Shown here piece after piece: positions 48,287 to 58,776 of a DNA stretch of 64,000 nucleotides. The position numbers and the translations under genes are program-made. The notes below the pieces were generated by a model. The model was not told the origin of the DNA and searched no databases. It saw nothing but the letters and a program-made list of their open reading frames with translations. The stretch lies in contig CAVUYM010000023.1 in the NCBI GenBank assembly GCA_963745675.1, forward strand, positions 186,001-250,000. The letters are read 5' to 3'. Every line of letters begins with the position of its first letter. The first letter of the stretch is position 1. Origin of the DNA: JAUIIK01 sp963745675. Lineage in GTDB: Bacteria; Chloroflexota; Chloroflexia; Thermomicrobiales; CFX8.

Positions 48287-50958
48287 ATGCCAATTCAAAC
48301 GCTCGACTCGCGAGTTTTTATCGGACCGAGCACCTGGTCACTCGCGCGAGTTATCCAGCTGCGGGTGGATATTGGTGAGCTGGAAGAGCGACCGACGGAC
48401 AAGATCGACGGATTCACCGATCGCCTAATTGAGCTGATTCCTACGCTCTACGATCACCAATGTTCTCTCGGTAGGCCCGGTGGGTTCATCGAACGAATGC
48501 GTGATGGAACCTGGCTAGGGCATGTTCTTGAACACGTTGCGTTGGAGCTCCAAAGCCTGGCCGGGTCTGAGGTTGCGCGCGGACTCACACGCTCTACAGA
48601 CGCAAAAGGGATCTATCACGTTGTCTATCAATATCATCAGCGCGATCTGGGACTTGCTGCTGGCGATGTCGCGCGACGCCTCCTAAATTGGATCATCTAC
48701 GACGACGACCCGGAGTTCGATTTCGATCGTGAGATGGAAGCGCTGATTCGCGTAGCAGAGCGCCTTGATTATGGTCCGAGCACGCGTGCCCTGGTTGACG
48801 AAGCAGAACGCCGCTCAATCCCGGTGATGCGGCTGGACGACAGTTACTCACTGGTGCAACTAGGCCATGGTGTCCACCAGCAGCGTATCTGGGCGACGAC
48901 GACGTCGCTGACCAGCAATATCGCCGTTGATCTTGCGGCAAACAAGCGCTTGACGAATCAGATGCTCAGCGGCATCGGTATACCTGTGCCGCGTGGCAGA
49001 ACCGTCTCTGAAGTCGAAGAGGCTGTGCGCGTGGCCCGGGGGATCGGATTCCCGGTCGTGCTCAAGCCGGTTGACGGGAACCATGGCCGAGGCGTGCGGA
49101 TTAATCTCAAATCTGAAGCTGAAGTGCGCGCAAACTACGAGATTTCGAGCGGTGAGAGCCGTTCAGGCAGGATCATCGTCGAATCCTTCGTAGAAGGAAA
49201 TGATCATCGCATCCTGGTCGTCGGCGGGCGCGTCATTGCCGTAGCGGAGCGCGTGCCGGCTCATGTGCGCGGCGACGGCGAGCATACTGTTCAAGAGCTC
49301 ATCGACATCACAAACGAAGATCCGCGGCGTGGAATCGGCCACGAAAAGGTGCTCACCCGCATCAGTGTTGATCGAGCGGTCGAAGAGCTGCTGGAAGAGC
49401 ATGGACTCGACGCTGGATTCTGTGCCTGAAAAGGGCAGATTCGTGCAGCTTGCGCTTGACCGGCAATCTCTCGACCGGCGGCACGGCTATCGATCGAACA
49501 GACGATATACATCCAGACAACGTCGAAATCGCCGAGCAGGCGGCGAAGGTCATAGGTCTCGACATCGCAGGGATTGATATGTTGGTGAAAGACATATCGA
49601 AGCCAATCAAAGATCAGAATGGCGCGATATGCGAGGTCAACGCCGGACCCGGCTTTCGCATGCACACGAATCCGACGGAGGGTCATCCGCGTGACGTCGC
49701 CCGACCCGTCGTCGAGCGGTTATTTCCGTCGGGAGCCGACTCGCGGGTGCCGATCATCGCGGTCACCGGTAGCAACGGCAAGACGACAACCACGCGCATG
49801 ATCGCTCACATTCTAAAAATGGCGGGCAAACGCGTCGGGATGACGAATACCGATGGCATTTACATTGATGGGACGCAAATACTCAAGGGCGATATGAGTG
49901 GTCCCCAGAGTGCCCGCATGGTGCTTCAGAATCCAACCGTTGAAGTGGCTGTACTCGAGACGGCGAGGGGCGGCATACTGCGGCAGGGCCTGGGGTTCGA
50001 CCGCTGCGATGTCGGAGTCGTAACAAACATCACCGGCGACCATCTTGGGAAGTCGGGCGTCGATTCGATTCGCGAACTGGCGCAAGTCAAAGCTGTCGTA
50101 CCGCGATCGGTCTTCAGGGACGGGTTCTCTGTGATAAATGCCGACGATCCGCGCTGTATGGCGATTTCAAAGTATGCGCGCGGCGATCTTGTGTCTGTTC
50201 TCGATGGACGATCGCAGCGAACGCATCCGCGAGCATCTGCGATCTCGGGGATCTCGCAATCGTCTTGCGGGAGACCGATCAAGGGGAGATGATTTTCATC
50301 CTTGAGGGCCGGCGGGAGACAGCCGTACTCAATGTGCGCCAGATCCCGGCAACGTTCGAGGGTCGGGCGCGCTTCAACATCAAGAACGCGCTCGCCGCAA
50401 CCGCCGCCGCCTACGTCTCTAACTGTAGCGTCGAGACGATTCGGACAGCCTTACGATCGTTCACGACGTCGTTCTACCAGACGCCGGGCCGTGCCAACGT
50501 GGCGTCGGTGCACGGTTTCCAGGTGATCATCGACTACTGTCACAATCCAGCCGGGCTTGAAGAGTTGAGCGATTTCGTCGGCCGGCTCATGCCCAAGCGA
50601 ACGATTGCTATGATCGCCATGCCGGGCGACCGGCGCAACGAGGATATCGCCACTTTTGGGCAGATTGCGGCTGGTTCATTCGATAAGTTCGTCATTCGTG
50701 AGGATAAGAACACGCGCGGACGCCGTCCTGGGGAGATCTCCGGCCTGCTGCGCCAGGCCCTGATCGACAACGGTATCGAGTGTGGATGCCATTCGGGTGA
50801 TTCGCGATGAATTCGAAGCAACAACAGCGGCGCTGGAGAGCGCAGAGAGCGACGATCTGGTGTTGCTGTTGGCCGATACGCCTGACAAAGTGTGGGAGAT
50901 CGTGACCAACTACAGCTTGTCGGAGCAGGCGACGCCGACGCTCATTCCCGCCGGTTAG
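48287..50958 (+). CDS. cphA: Cyanophycin synthetase CphA, frame broken
   Basis: Builds cyanophycin (poly-Asp with Arg side groups) without ribosomes. N domain: RVFIGPSTWSLARVIQLRVD and HVLEHVALELQSLAG. ATP-grasp domain: GIPVPRGRTVSEVEE, GFPVVLKPVDGNHGRGV, ICEVNAGPGFRMHTNPTEG. Mur domain: VTGSNGKTTTTRMIAH, LETARGGILRQGLGFDRC, NITGDHLG, INADDPRCM, FQVIIDYCHNPAGLE, MPGDRRNEDI. Frame jumps lie near 49400, 49450, 50225, 50255 and 50790. Joined, it is about 890 residues, normal. The start is ATG 48287. A hairpin follows the stop. Confidence 0.9.
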
Positions 50959-50979
50959 TTCGTCGCTACAAGAGTGACA

Positions 50980-51011
50980 CCCGGCGCGCCTGTCTGGGGA
51001 GGCGCGCCGGG
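50980..51011 (+). terminator. Hairpin after cphA
   Basis: 12-base arms (CCCGGCGCGCCT and its complement) around an eight-base loop, 21 bases past the cphA stop. No T-run follows, so it may end transcription only with help. The next 250 bases up to the GH13 gene hold no gene I can support. Confidence 0.6.
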
Positions 51012-51268
51012 CGTCGGAGCAAGTTGGGAGGGAGTATGTCCAGTGTGCCGGTCTCCCATATTGGTTGTGAGCACACTTCCTATCCAGCTTACTGAGGCTT
51101 CTTGGAGTGCGCATCAGTAGTCCTCGGTATTTCTTCCTCGAATCTGGTTCCTATGTGGTGAAATATGCGGTCATTGCATGTGCACGAGCGCTATTCGCTT
51201 AAGATGCAGTAGCAAAGTGTGAGCCGGGCGATTTCTGATTCTGTTGCCGGAATAGAGATGATGACAAG

Positions 51269-52927
51269 ATGACGCTTGAAAGTTCGGTGGCCTGGTGGCG
51301 GTCCGCCGTGATCTATCAGATATATCCTCGAAGTTTGATGGATACGAATGGTGACGGCATTGGAGATCTTCAAGGGATCTTGAACCGGTTGCCATACTTT
51401 TCAGATACCCTCGGTGTTGACACAATCTGGATCAGTCCATTCTTCACCTCACCGATGAAGGATTTTGGATATGACGTGTCGAATTTTGTTGATGTCGATC
51501 CGATCTTCGGCACGCTTGAAGATGCCGAACGGCTTATCGAAGAGATCCATCGGCACGGTATGCGGGTTATCCTCGACTATGTGTCCAACCATTCGTCTGA
51601 TCAGCACGCCTGGTTTCTCGACTCGCGCTCGTCAAAAGAATCGCCTAGACGTGATTGGTATATCTGGCGGGATCCCGCAGATGACGGAGGGCCGCCAAAC
51701 AACTGGCTGAGCGTCTTCGGCGGACCGGCGTGGGCATTTGATGAGGCGACCGGGCAGTATTACCTTCACACCTTTTTGTCGAGCCAACCCGACCTGAACT
51801 GGAGAAATCCAGAGTTACGAGAAGCGATGTACGACGTTCTCCGGTTCTGGATCGATCGAGGTGTCGACGGCTTTCGTATCGACGCTGCCCACTATGTTGG
51901 CAAGGATGAGCTACTTCGGGACAATCCAGCTGCCAAACCTGGCACGAAGGTGATGCATAGGCCGATGGGCGATTACGACAGCCAGGAACATGTTTTTGAC
52001 AAAGGAACGGCGCTCGCCCACGAGGTTTATCAGTCGATTCGCCAACTACTGGATACGTACGCAGAGCCCCATGAAGACCGGCTGATGATAGGTGAAATGC
52101 ATCTCTTTGACTGGGGCGAGTGGGCAAGCTATTTCGGTCCAAGTCTGGACGAATTTCATTTGCCATACAATTTCGGTTTGCTTGAGATCGATTGGTCTGC
52201 GGATGCAATTAGAAAACTGACCCGCGAAATTGAGCAGGCTACACCCACAGGCGCATGGCCGAATTGGGTCATAGGGAATCATGACGAACAACGTGTCGCC
52301 TCCCGTCTGGGGGCGGAGCAGGCGCGGGCAGCGATGGCGATCTTGCTGACGCTTCGGGGCACTCCAACAATTTATTATGGCGATGAACTGGGCTTTATCG
52401 ACGGAGATATACCTGAGGATCGCCGCCAGGACCCTTGGGGGTTGCAGGTGAGGGAGCTCGACCTCGGGCGCGATCCTGGTCGCTGCCCTATGCTCTGGAC
52501 GCGCTCAAGCGCTGGACGCTTCTGCGATGCTGATGTTGAACCGTGGCTGCCTGTCATTGACCCCGAAATTTACAGCGTCGAAGCACAAATCGACGATCCG
52601 GGCTCGATGCTCACCCTGACGAGAGCTCTCCTGAGTTTGCGTCGCGAACGCGTCTCGCTACAGGTGGGGGACTTCATCGAGCTCGAAGACTTGCCCGCTG
52701 AGATCTTCGGTTATGTGCGTGACGCGGGCAGTGAACAGACGTTCGTCCTTGCGTCATTTTCTCAAGAAGCGCAATCATTCCCAAACCCGGCTGCGGGCGA
52801 TCTTATACAACTGCTATCTACAAACGCAGAAGCCGAAAGCGTTGTAGTGCCTCGGGGCGGACTCGTGACGTTGCGCCCAAATGAGGTCATCATCGGTTCC
52901 AGGGAACTTGAGCCTTCCAGCACGTAG
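51269..52927 (+). CDS. GH13 alpha-glucosidase/oligo-1,6-glucosidase-type enzyme
   Basis: 552-residue GH13 glycosidase. VIYQIYPRSLMDTNGDGIGDLQGI is the oligo-1,6-glucosidase/alpha-glucosidase N-terminus. DYVSNHSSDQHAWF is region I, GVDGFRIDAAHYV holds the nucleophile Asp, RLMIGEMHLFD the acid/base Glu and VIGNHDEQRVAS the third Asp; the C-terminal beta domain is present. No signal peptide, so it works on maltose- or isomaltose-type sugars or trehalose inside the cell. It is intact. The start is ATG 51269. It stands alone between the cyanophycin and carotenoid clusters. Confidence 0.92.
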   Translation: MTLESSVAWWRSAVIYQIYPRSLMDTNGDGIGDLQGILNRLPYFSDTLGVDTIWISPFFTSPMKDFGYDVSNFVDVDPIFGTLEDAERLIEEIHRHGMRVILDYVSNHSSDQHAWFLDSRSSKESPRRDWYIWRDPADDGGPPNNWLSVFGGPAWAFDEATGQYYLHTFLSSQPDLNWRNPELREAMYDVLRFWIDRGVDGFRIDAAHYVGKDELLRDNPAAKPGTKVMHRPMGDYDSQEHVFDKGTALAHEVYQSIRQLLDTYAEPHEDRLMIGEMHLFDWGEWASYFGPSLDEFHLPYNFGLLEIDWSADAIRKLTREIEQATPTGAWPNWVIGNHDEQRVASRLGAEQARAAMAILLTLRGTPTIYYGDELGFIDGDIPEDRRQDPWGLQVRELDLGRDPGRCPMLWTRSSAGRFCDADVEPWLPVIDPEIYSVEAQIDDPGSMLTLTRALLSLRRERVSLQVGDFIELEDLPAEIFGYVRDAGSEQTFVLASFSQEAQSFPNPAAGDLIQLLSTNAEAESVVVPRGGLVTLRPNEVIIGSRELEPSST

Positions 52928-53374
52928 CCCGGAAAATTTTCTAGCTTCAGATTGATCAGAACGAGCTGATGAGGGTGTCCCCCGTAGACTCTCCATCATG
53001 CAGTTAGCGTTGCCTCAACCTGCCGGCGACGCTCTGCCCCCGCATTATCTCGAAATCCGACAGTATCGGGTCGGTCGCTGAGTTGTCCAGACGCGATGGT
53101 GAATTACCTCGACGAATCCCGAGGCTTCGTTCTCGAATTTTGGATTGATTCTGGATCACAGTACTTGATCTTTCGGGACCAGAACAGGGCCCGCAAATCA
53201 GATCTAATCTACCATATCTATACTTCTACGATAGGATGAGTTATAATTCTGCTGTGGGGCTTTTCCCCCTGGTTTTCGTTGATCTGTACGGCGAATGAAT
53301 AGCGTTCATTCTTGCGACAGACGACGGCTGGTTCGGCCTCCGAAGGTTTTCGCTGACACGTCAAGGGATCTACA
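52928..53374. other. AT-richer upstream region of the carotenoid cluster
   Basis: No gene is supported. A 47-codon frame from ATG 53096 to 53239 has no ribosome site and no recognisable similarity. The segment is visibly richer in A and T than its surroundings. TATAAT at 53242-53247 could be the -10 box of the crtB promoter, but no good -35 box is at the right distance. Confidence 0.5.
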
Positions 53375-54382
53375 GTGCGAGACGCGAATCCAGCAGCTTT
53401 GGATGAAAATAGATCGCTCTCGTCTCTTCGCATCCTGGATGAGCCTGCGAGCGTTAGATCTCGTGGATCAAACCGGTCAGGTGAAGGTGTTGACTATCAG
53501 CGCTTTGGACCGGAGGAGTACCAACGCACGATAGCGGAACACGGTCGTACGTCGTTCAACTTTGCTACGCGATTTCTGCCCCCAGAAAAGCGCGAGTCCA
53601 CTATCGTTCTCTATACCTTTTTCCGAACACTCGACGATCTTGTTGATGAATCGCCGCCCGATAAGGATCGAGAGGCGATTCGTGAGGAGATTTGGACCTG
53701 GCGAGCCTGGCTGGATGATCCGAGCGGCGTCCGCACACCGCAAACATCGCTGGCATCCGACGTTCGCACCGCGCTCATTCGACATGAAATCCCTACCAGT
53801 CCGATCGCGCACTTCCTTCAGGGGCTTGAATTTGATCTTGATGGTCACGAAATATGTGACGTGCAGGATCTGGAGAGGTACTGCTACCAGGTCGCATCCA
53901 CCGTCGGAATCACGATGAGTTACACCCTCGGCGCAGTGAGCGACGGTGCAGTATCAGCCGCCTCCAGACTCGGAGCTGCAATGCAGCTAACGAACATCTT
54001 GCGAGATGTCGGCGAGGATCTTGAAGCCGGACGAGTGTTCATTCCGACAACGACATTGGAGGAGTACGGCCTCAGTCGGGAATGCCTGCGATCGATGAAG
54101 AATAAATCTGGACCCAACGAGGCATTCCGAGCGATGATGGCAGAGCAAATAGATCGTGCTCGCTCCTGGTATCGAGAAGGACTGGCAGGGGTCTGGTTGT
54201 TACCCGAAGATTGCCGGTTTCCGATCCTCGTTGCCAGCCGAATCTATCGACGCCTTCTTACCAACATCGAGAACAGCGATTACGACACTCTGCGACAGCG
54301 CGTGAAAACGACGCGTCTCGACAAAGCGCGAGAAATGCTCGTTTCATACGGACTTGTGCAGTTGTGGAGTCGCGATGAGTAG
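53375..54382 (+). CDS. crtB: Phytoene synthase
   Basis: Condenses two geranylgeranyl diphosphates to phytoene, the first committed carotenoid step. The two Asp-rich Mg-binding motifs are FFRTLDDLVDE and LTNILRDVGEDLEAGRVF, and FNFATRFLPPEKR and ASTVGITMSY are conserved. 335 residues, including about 45 extra at the N-terminus that look unstructured; a later start is possible. The start shown is GTG 53375. It overlaps the glycosyltransferase by eight bases, and the next three genes follow closely, so crtB-GT-CruF/AT-crtI is one operon. Confidence 0.93.
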   Translation: MRDANPAALDENRSLSSLRILDEPASVRSRGSNRSGEGVDYQRFGPEEYQRTIAEHGRTSFNFATRFLPPEKRESTIVLYTFFRTLDDLVDESPPDKDREAIREEIWTWRAWLDDPSGVRTPQTSLASDVRTALIRHEIPTSPIAHFLQGLEFDLDGHEICDVQDLERYCYQVASTVGITMSYTLGAVSDGAVSAASRLGAAMQLTNILRDVGEDLEAGRVFIPTTTLEEYGLSRECLRSMKNKSGPNEAFRAMMAEQIDRARSWYREGLAGVWLLPEDCRFPILVASRIYRRLLTNIENSDYDTLRQRVKTTRLDKAREMLVSYGLVQLWSRDE

Positions 54383-55532
54383 CTCAGTTCGCCATTTTAC
54401 GCGCCTGTTGGCTGTGTTGCAGCTATTCTTCGCCGCGCGCGTGATTCATCGGATGATCCGAAGCTCGAAGGGGCTCCGAATCCACCCTGCGATCCCATCA
54501 TCTGCAGGTGCCAATACGACCGTTATCGTGCCCGTCCTCAACGAGGTACTGCGACTTCAGCCCTGTCTGGCCGGCTTAACGGCACAGTGTGAGGTGCTGC
54601 AGGAAATTCTCGTCGTTGATGGTGGATCCAATGACGGGACACAGGATCTTGTGCGTCAAATGTCGGCGGAGTATCCAAAATTACGGTTGATCGAGGCTCC
54701 GCTTGCACCTCCCAATTGGAATGGAAAAGTTTGGAACCTTAAGACGGGGCTGTCAGCATCCACTTCATCTGCGGATTGGATCTTATGTATCGACGCCGAT
54801 GTGCGTGTTCAGTCGAACCTAGTAGATTCCTTGATTGCCTTCGCTGAGAAGCATGAGCTTCAGGCGTTGAGTGTTGCGACCCAACAGGAACTTGGCGATG
54901 GCGGATCGGGTCTTATCCACCCATCGATGCTGACGACACTGGTCTATCGATTTGGCATTCCGGGCCAAATTTACGATTCCATCGATCAGGTCCAAGCCAG
55001 CGGTCAGTGTTTTCTCGCCAGCCGCGAAGTAATTGAGCAGGTTGGCGGATTCGAGTCGGTCGCCGTGACAAATAGTGAAGACATGGCACTAGCGCGGGAA
55101 ATTGTAAAGAGTGGGAGCAGGATCGGGTTCTTTGAAACCGACGATCTGGCGACGGTCAGGATGTACGACAACTGGCTCGAAACCTGGCAGGGGTGGTCCA
55201 GATCGCTGCCGGCACGCGACCGATCCCCACGCCGGAGTTGGGTCCCCAGAATCGCGGATGTATTCGCAGTTCAAGCAATGCCGATACCAATTGTCGTGCT
55301 GCATGCCATCTTCAGATTTGGTCCGGCGGCACGCCTGTTGGTAATGGTGAATATCTCACTAGCGATCATGCGCCTGGGTGTTCTCGCCGGGACGCGAAGA
55401 GCTTATAAATCGCCGCCGAGGACCTATTGGCTGTCACCAGTGATGGATCTACCTGTTGCGATGAAGCTCGTCGTCAGTTCAATTCGCCGGAGCCATACGT
55501 GGCGTGGTCGCAGAGTCTTGAGCGAGGAGTAG
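54375..55532 (+). CDS. Family 2 glycosyltransferase, probably carotenoid glycosyltransferase (CruG/CrtQ-like)
   Basis: GT-A fold glycosyltransferase: TTVIVPVLNEVLRL, VVDGGSNDGTQDL, LCIDADVRVQ (metal-binding Asp-x-Asp), SEDMALARE (catalytic acid) and WQGWSRSL. Hydrophobic stretches at the start and in the last third (VLHAIFRFGPAARLLVMVN) suggest membrane attachment. Start ATG 54375 lies inside the crtB end. Position next to CruF, as in cyanobacterial cruF-cruG pairs, supports a carotenoid acceptor; the sugar is not known. 385 residues. Confidence 0.83.
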   Translation: MSSSVRHFTRLLAVLQLFFAARVIHRMIRSSKGLRIHPAIPSSAGANTTVIVPVLNEVLRLQPCLAGLTAQCEVLQEILVVDGGSNDGTQDLVRQMSAEYPKLRLIEAPLAPPNWNGKVWNLKTGLSASTSSADWILCIDADVRVQSNLVDSLIAFAEKHELQALSVATQQELGDGGSGLIHPSMLTTLVYRFGIPGQIYDSIDQVQASGQCFLASREVIEQVGGFESVAVTNSEDMALAREIVKSGSRIGFFETDDLATVRMYDNWLETWQGWSRSLPARDRSPRRSWVPRIADVFAVQAMPIPIVVLHAIFRFGPAARLLVMVNISLAIMRLGVLAGTRRAYKSPPRTYWLSPVMDLPVAMKLVVSSIRRSHTWRGRRVLSEE

Positions 55533-55534
55533 GA

Positions 55535-57103
55535 ATGCGACGTATCTGGCTGCTTTACAGTTTCCACGTTATGGCGCTTATTTTCGGTTTGTCCGGCATC
55601 TTGATTGCGCTGCCGAATCCAGACCTCTGGATTGACAGCCCTTACGGGCCAGAGATATTCCGCTTCGGAATCAATTACGGCGGAATCGTCCATATCTTGT
55701 GGGGTGCGTTGGCGATGCTCGCCTTTGGAGGCTTGACCATTGGCTGGCGCAAAACGTTGATCTTTGCTGCGCTGGCTGCGAGCATCTCGTTGTCGTCCGA
55801 GTTGATCGGCACATCGACCGGATTCCCGTTTGGCGACTATGCCTATCTCAACGGCCTGGGAACCAAGGTTCTGGGCCGTGTGCCCTACACAATCCCTCTC
55901 TCCTGGTTCTATCTGGGATTTGCTTCATACCTGCTCGCTAACGCGGTTATTGGACCAGCTAGAACGCTAAAACGCTCAATTCTGGCAATTCTCGGCGGCA
56001 CGTATTTACTCGTAGTCTGGGATCTGGTGCTCGATCCGGCGATGGCGCATGAGTCGATGCCGATTCGTTTCTGGACCTGGTATGACACGGGCTCGTACTA
56101 CGGGATGCCGTGGGTCAACTTTCTCGGCTGGGCAGGCACCGGGGCGCTGTTCATGTTGATAGCCCGTCTGATCTGGCGTGAAGATGCTGATCCGGATACA
56201 TACTCTCCTGCACTTCCCTATGCGATCTATCTGGCGAACGTCGTGTTCGGGGTCGTGCTGGCGATCAATGTAGGACTGTGGGTCCCGGCCCTGCTGGCGA
56301 TAGTTCTGGGAGTCGTGCCTGTAACCGTCCTGCTCAGTCGAACATTGGGAGCGCCTGGCCGGGGCGAGACTTCAGTCGGGTACGCCGTCATGAAGCGTGG
56401 CGCTTTGCTTGCACAGCGGCGGTTGAATCTGACGGTCGAAGGGAGCGACAACCTGCCCGCAAGCGGCGCGACGCTGATCGTAGCGCGGCATTTCCATCAC
56501 TTTTATGACGGCTCACTTCTCGTCGCAAATTCTCCGCGACCAGTGCGGATCATGGTCGGACTCGACTGGATTCAGCAGCGCCCATTGCGATCTTTGATGG
56601 AGCTTGCCTGTCGTAGCGTTTCGTGGCCGGTCATTTTGCGGCGAGACGGTCCGGCATTTGCTAATAGCTCCAGCGTCTACGAGGGCAACGAGATGATTTC
56701 TTACCTGCGATCAGCCGTACGCGAATCTGTGAGTTTGCTTCGTTCGGGTGAAGTTCTCGCCGTCTTCCCCGAAGCCTATCCGAATATTGACCCAGCTGGA
56801 TCACGCAAGCCGGAAGCGGGTGACTATTTGCCGTTCAGCAATGGCTTTGCACGGCTTGCTCGCATGGCTGAGGGCGATGGGACAACGAAAGTCTCGATTG
56901 TTCCGGTTGGATTCGCATACGAGATGGACAGTCCGAACGCTGGCAAATTGAATGTAACCATGCGATTCGGTGCGGCGATCGAAGTATCGCCTGATGAGAG
57001 CACGGCAGACCTCGTTCGGAGAGCTGAGAACGAGGTGCGGATGCTCTCGCGTCCGAGCGAGATAGTGAGTCCAGTATCGGAGCGGGAGTTGGTGACGTCA
57101 TGA
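55535..57103 (+). CDS. CruF-like carotenoid hydratase fused to an acyltransferase
   Basis: The first 270 residues are a multi-spanning membrane domain of the carotenoid biosynthesis (CruF, DUF422) family, with NYGGIVHILWGALAM, SSELIGTSTGFPFGDYAY, LSWFYLGFASYLLANAV, VVWDLVLDPAMA and YYGMPWVNFLGW. CruF adds water at the psi-end C1'. From about residue 290 a PlsC-type acyltransferase follows: SGATLIVARHFHHFYDG, WPVILRRDG, EVLAVFPEAYPNID, IVPVGFAYEMD. Its first motif has H-H-x-x-D rather than the usual H-x4-D. The start is ATG 55535 with GAGGAG upstream. It ends four bases into crtI. A glycosyl-ester carotenoid product is inferred. Confidence 0.82.
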   Translation: MRRIWLLYSFHVMALIFGLSGILIALPNPDLWIDSPYGPEIFRFGINYGGIVHILWGALAMLAFGGLTIGWRKTLIFAALAASISLSSELIGTSTGFPFGDYAYLNGLGTKVLGRVPYTIPLSWFYLGFASYLLANAVIGPARTLKRSILAILGGTYLLVVWDLVLDPAMAHESMPIRFWTWYDTGSYYGMPWVNFLGWAGTGALFMLIARLIWREDADPDTYSPALPYAIYLANVVFGVVLAINVGLWVPALLAIVLGVVPVTVLLSRTLGAPGRGETSVGYAVMKRGALLAQRRLNLTVEGSDNLPASGATLIVARHFHHFYDGSLLVANSPRPVRIMVGLDWIQQRPLRSLMELACRSVSWPVILRRDGPAFANSSSVYEGNEMISYLRSAVRESVSLLRSGEVLAVFPEAYPNIDPAGSRKPEAGDYLPFSNGFARLARMAEGDGTTKVSIVPVGFAYEMDSPNAGKLNVTMRFGAAIEVSPDESTADLVRRAENEVRMLSRPSEIVSPVSERELVTS

Positions 57104-58683
57104 TTATTAGTGAAGTGCTTCCAGATTCTCTGGTCGTCTCCCCTTCTCAGCCAGATGATGCCGGTACACCGATCGTCGTCATCGGAAGTGGATTCGGAGG
57201 ATTGGCCACCGCAATCCGATTGCAAGCGGCAGGGTATTCGGTGACGATCGTTGAAGCACGGGAAAAGACCGGCGGTCGCGCTTATCAGCTGGTCGACGGA
57301 GGCTACACTTTTGATATGGGGCCGAGCCTGATCACCGAACCACACCTCCTGGCGGATATCTGGCGAGCTGCTGGTCGAAACATCGAGGATGACGTAGAAC
57401 TCGTGCCGCTTTCCCCCTACTACAGGATCTATTTCCAGGATGGCCGATATTTCGACTACGGGGCGAGTCAGACATCTGATGAGGCGGAGATTTCCAAATT
57501 CAACGAGGGCGATATTGCTGGATTCAACGAACTTCTGGCCCGAACCGAAGAGATCTACAACCGGGCTTTCTCAGATCTTGCGGACCAGCCGTTCGATCAA
57601 CTGAAGACATTTCTCGACGTGGCGCCAGAACTTTTGAGGCTGCGGGCACACCGCAGCGTCTATAGCCTCGTTTCCGAGTACATCTCTGATCCGAGCCTAC
57701 GGGCAGTATTTTCTTTTCATCCACTCTTCATCGGTGGAAACCCATTCAAGGCCAGTGCGATCTACAGCATCATTCCGTTCCTGGAGCGAAAAAACGGCGT
57801 CTACTTTGCGATGGGTGGAACCTATGCGATCGTTGCCGCGATGACCAGCCTATTTGAGGATCTTGGCGGACGGGTTGTTCTTGGCGAGTCGGTCGAGCGA
57901 ATTCTCACGAGTCGGGGCAAAGTAGCAGGGGTTCGCACAACGAAGGGTAGGAGATACAGAGCTGGGGCGGTCGTGGCAAACAGTGATGTCGGGCTGCTGT
58001 CGTCCGAGCTGGTGGCGTCTCGTCACCAGTCGATCTTCAGCAAGCTCAATCACCGTCGCTACAGATATTCGATGAGCTGCTACCTGCTCTACCTCGGGTG
58101 CGACCGGCAGTTCGATAAGCTCCGCCACCACACGATCGTCATGCCGCGCGACTACCAACGAGCGATATCGAGCATTTTCGGAGGGGCGAAGCTCCCCGAC
58201 GATCTGGCCTTCTATGTACATGCGCCAACGAAAACCGATCCCACTATGGCGCCGCCGGGAGGCGAGAGCCTCTATGTACTCGTTCCAGTGCCGAATCTCG
58301 CTGCCTTGCCTGTAGATTGGTCGGAGACGGCTCCTCGCTTTCGAGATACTGTCGTCCAGTTCCTGGAAAACGATTTTGGTCTGGAGGGGCTCGAAGCTAG
58401 CATACAAGTCGAACATAGTTTCACCCCGGAGGACTTCCAGACTCAATTGCAGAGCCTGCATGGATCGGCGTTTTCAATCGAACCGACCCTCTCTCAATCC
58501 GCATATTTCCGACCGCACAACAGATCACGAGATCTAGAGGGACTTTACGTCACCGGCGCGGGTACTCATCCCGGCGCGGGCGTACCTGGAGTTCTGTTGT
58601 CCGCCAAGATCACAAGCGCCCTCGTTGCTCAGGACGTACCGGTCGAGGCGAAAGCGCCAGATCGTTCTTCGTTAGCAGGATAA
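57100..58683 (+). CDS. crtI: Phytoene desaturase CrtI
   Basis: FAD-dependent desaturase that converts phytoene to lycopene-type polyenes. The dinucleotide motif VVIGSGFGGLATAIRLQAAG and GGRAYQLVDGGYTFDMGPSL are at the N-terminus; LFIGGNPFKASAIYSIIPFLE and MGGTYAIVAAM are mid-protein; the C-terminal FAD motif is GLYVTGAGTHPGAGVPGVLLSAK. 527 residues, normal. The first 20 residues or so are an extra leader. The start is ATG 57100 in an ATGA overlap with the acyltransferase fusion. How many double bonds are introduced cannot be read. Confidence 0.93.
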   Translation: MIISEVLPDSLVVSPSQPDDAGTPIVVIGSGFGGLATAIRLQAAGYSVTIVEAREKTGGRAYQLVDGGYTFDMGPSLITEPHLLADIWRAAGRNIEDDVELVPLSPYYRIYFQDGRYFDYGASQTSDEAEISKFNEGDIAGFNELLARTEEIYNRAFSDLADQPFDQLKTFLDVAPELLRLRAHRSVYSLVSEYISDPSLRAVFSFHPLFIGGNPFKASAIYSIIPFLERKNGVYFAMGGTYAIVAAMTSLFEDLGGRVVLGESVERILTSRGKVAGVRTTKGRRYRAGAVVANSDVGLLSSELVASRHQSIFSKLNHRRYRYSMSCYLLYLGCDRQFDKLRHHTIVMPRDYQRAISSIFGGAKLPDDLAFYVHAPTKTDPTMAPPGGESLYVLVPVPNLAALPVDWSETAPRFRDTVVQFLENDFGLEGLEASIQVEHSFTPEDFQTQLQSLHGSAFSIEPTLSQSAYFRPHNRSRDLEGLYVTGAGTHPGAGVPGVLLSAKITSALVAQDVPVEAKAPDRSSLAG

Positions 58684-58776
58684 GAGCACGCCAATTTGAG
58701 ACGACCGATAGCGTCAGTTTCCGAACTCGCTGGCACACCGACACGATAAGCACTGTATTAGTTAGGACTGAGCTAA

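Noticed and set aside
53096..53239. 47-codon open frame before crtB
   Set aside because: No ribosome site, no recognisable similarity, and AT-rich composition unlike neighbouring genes.
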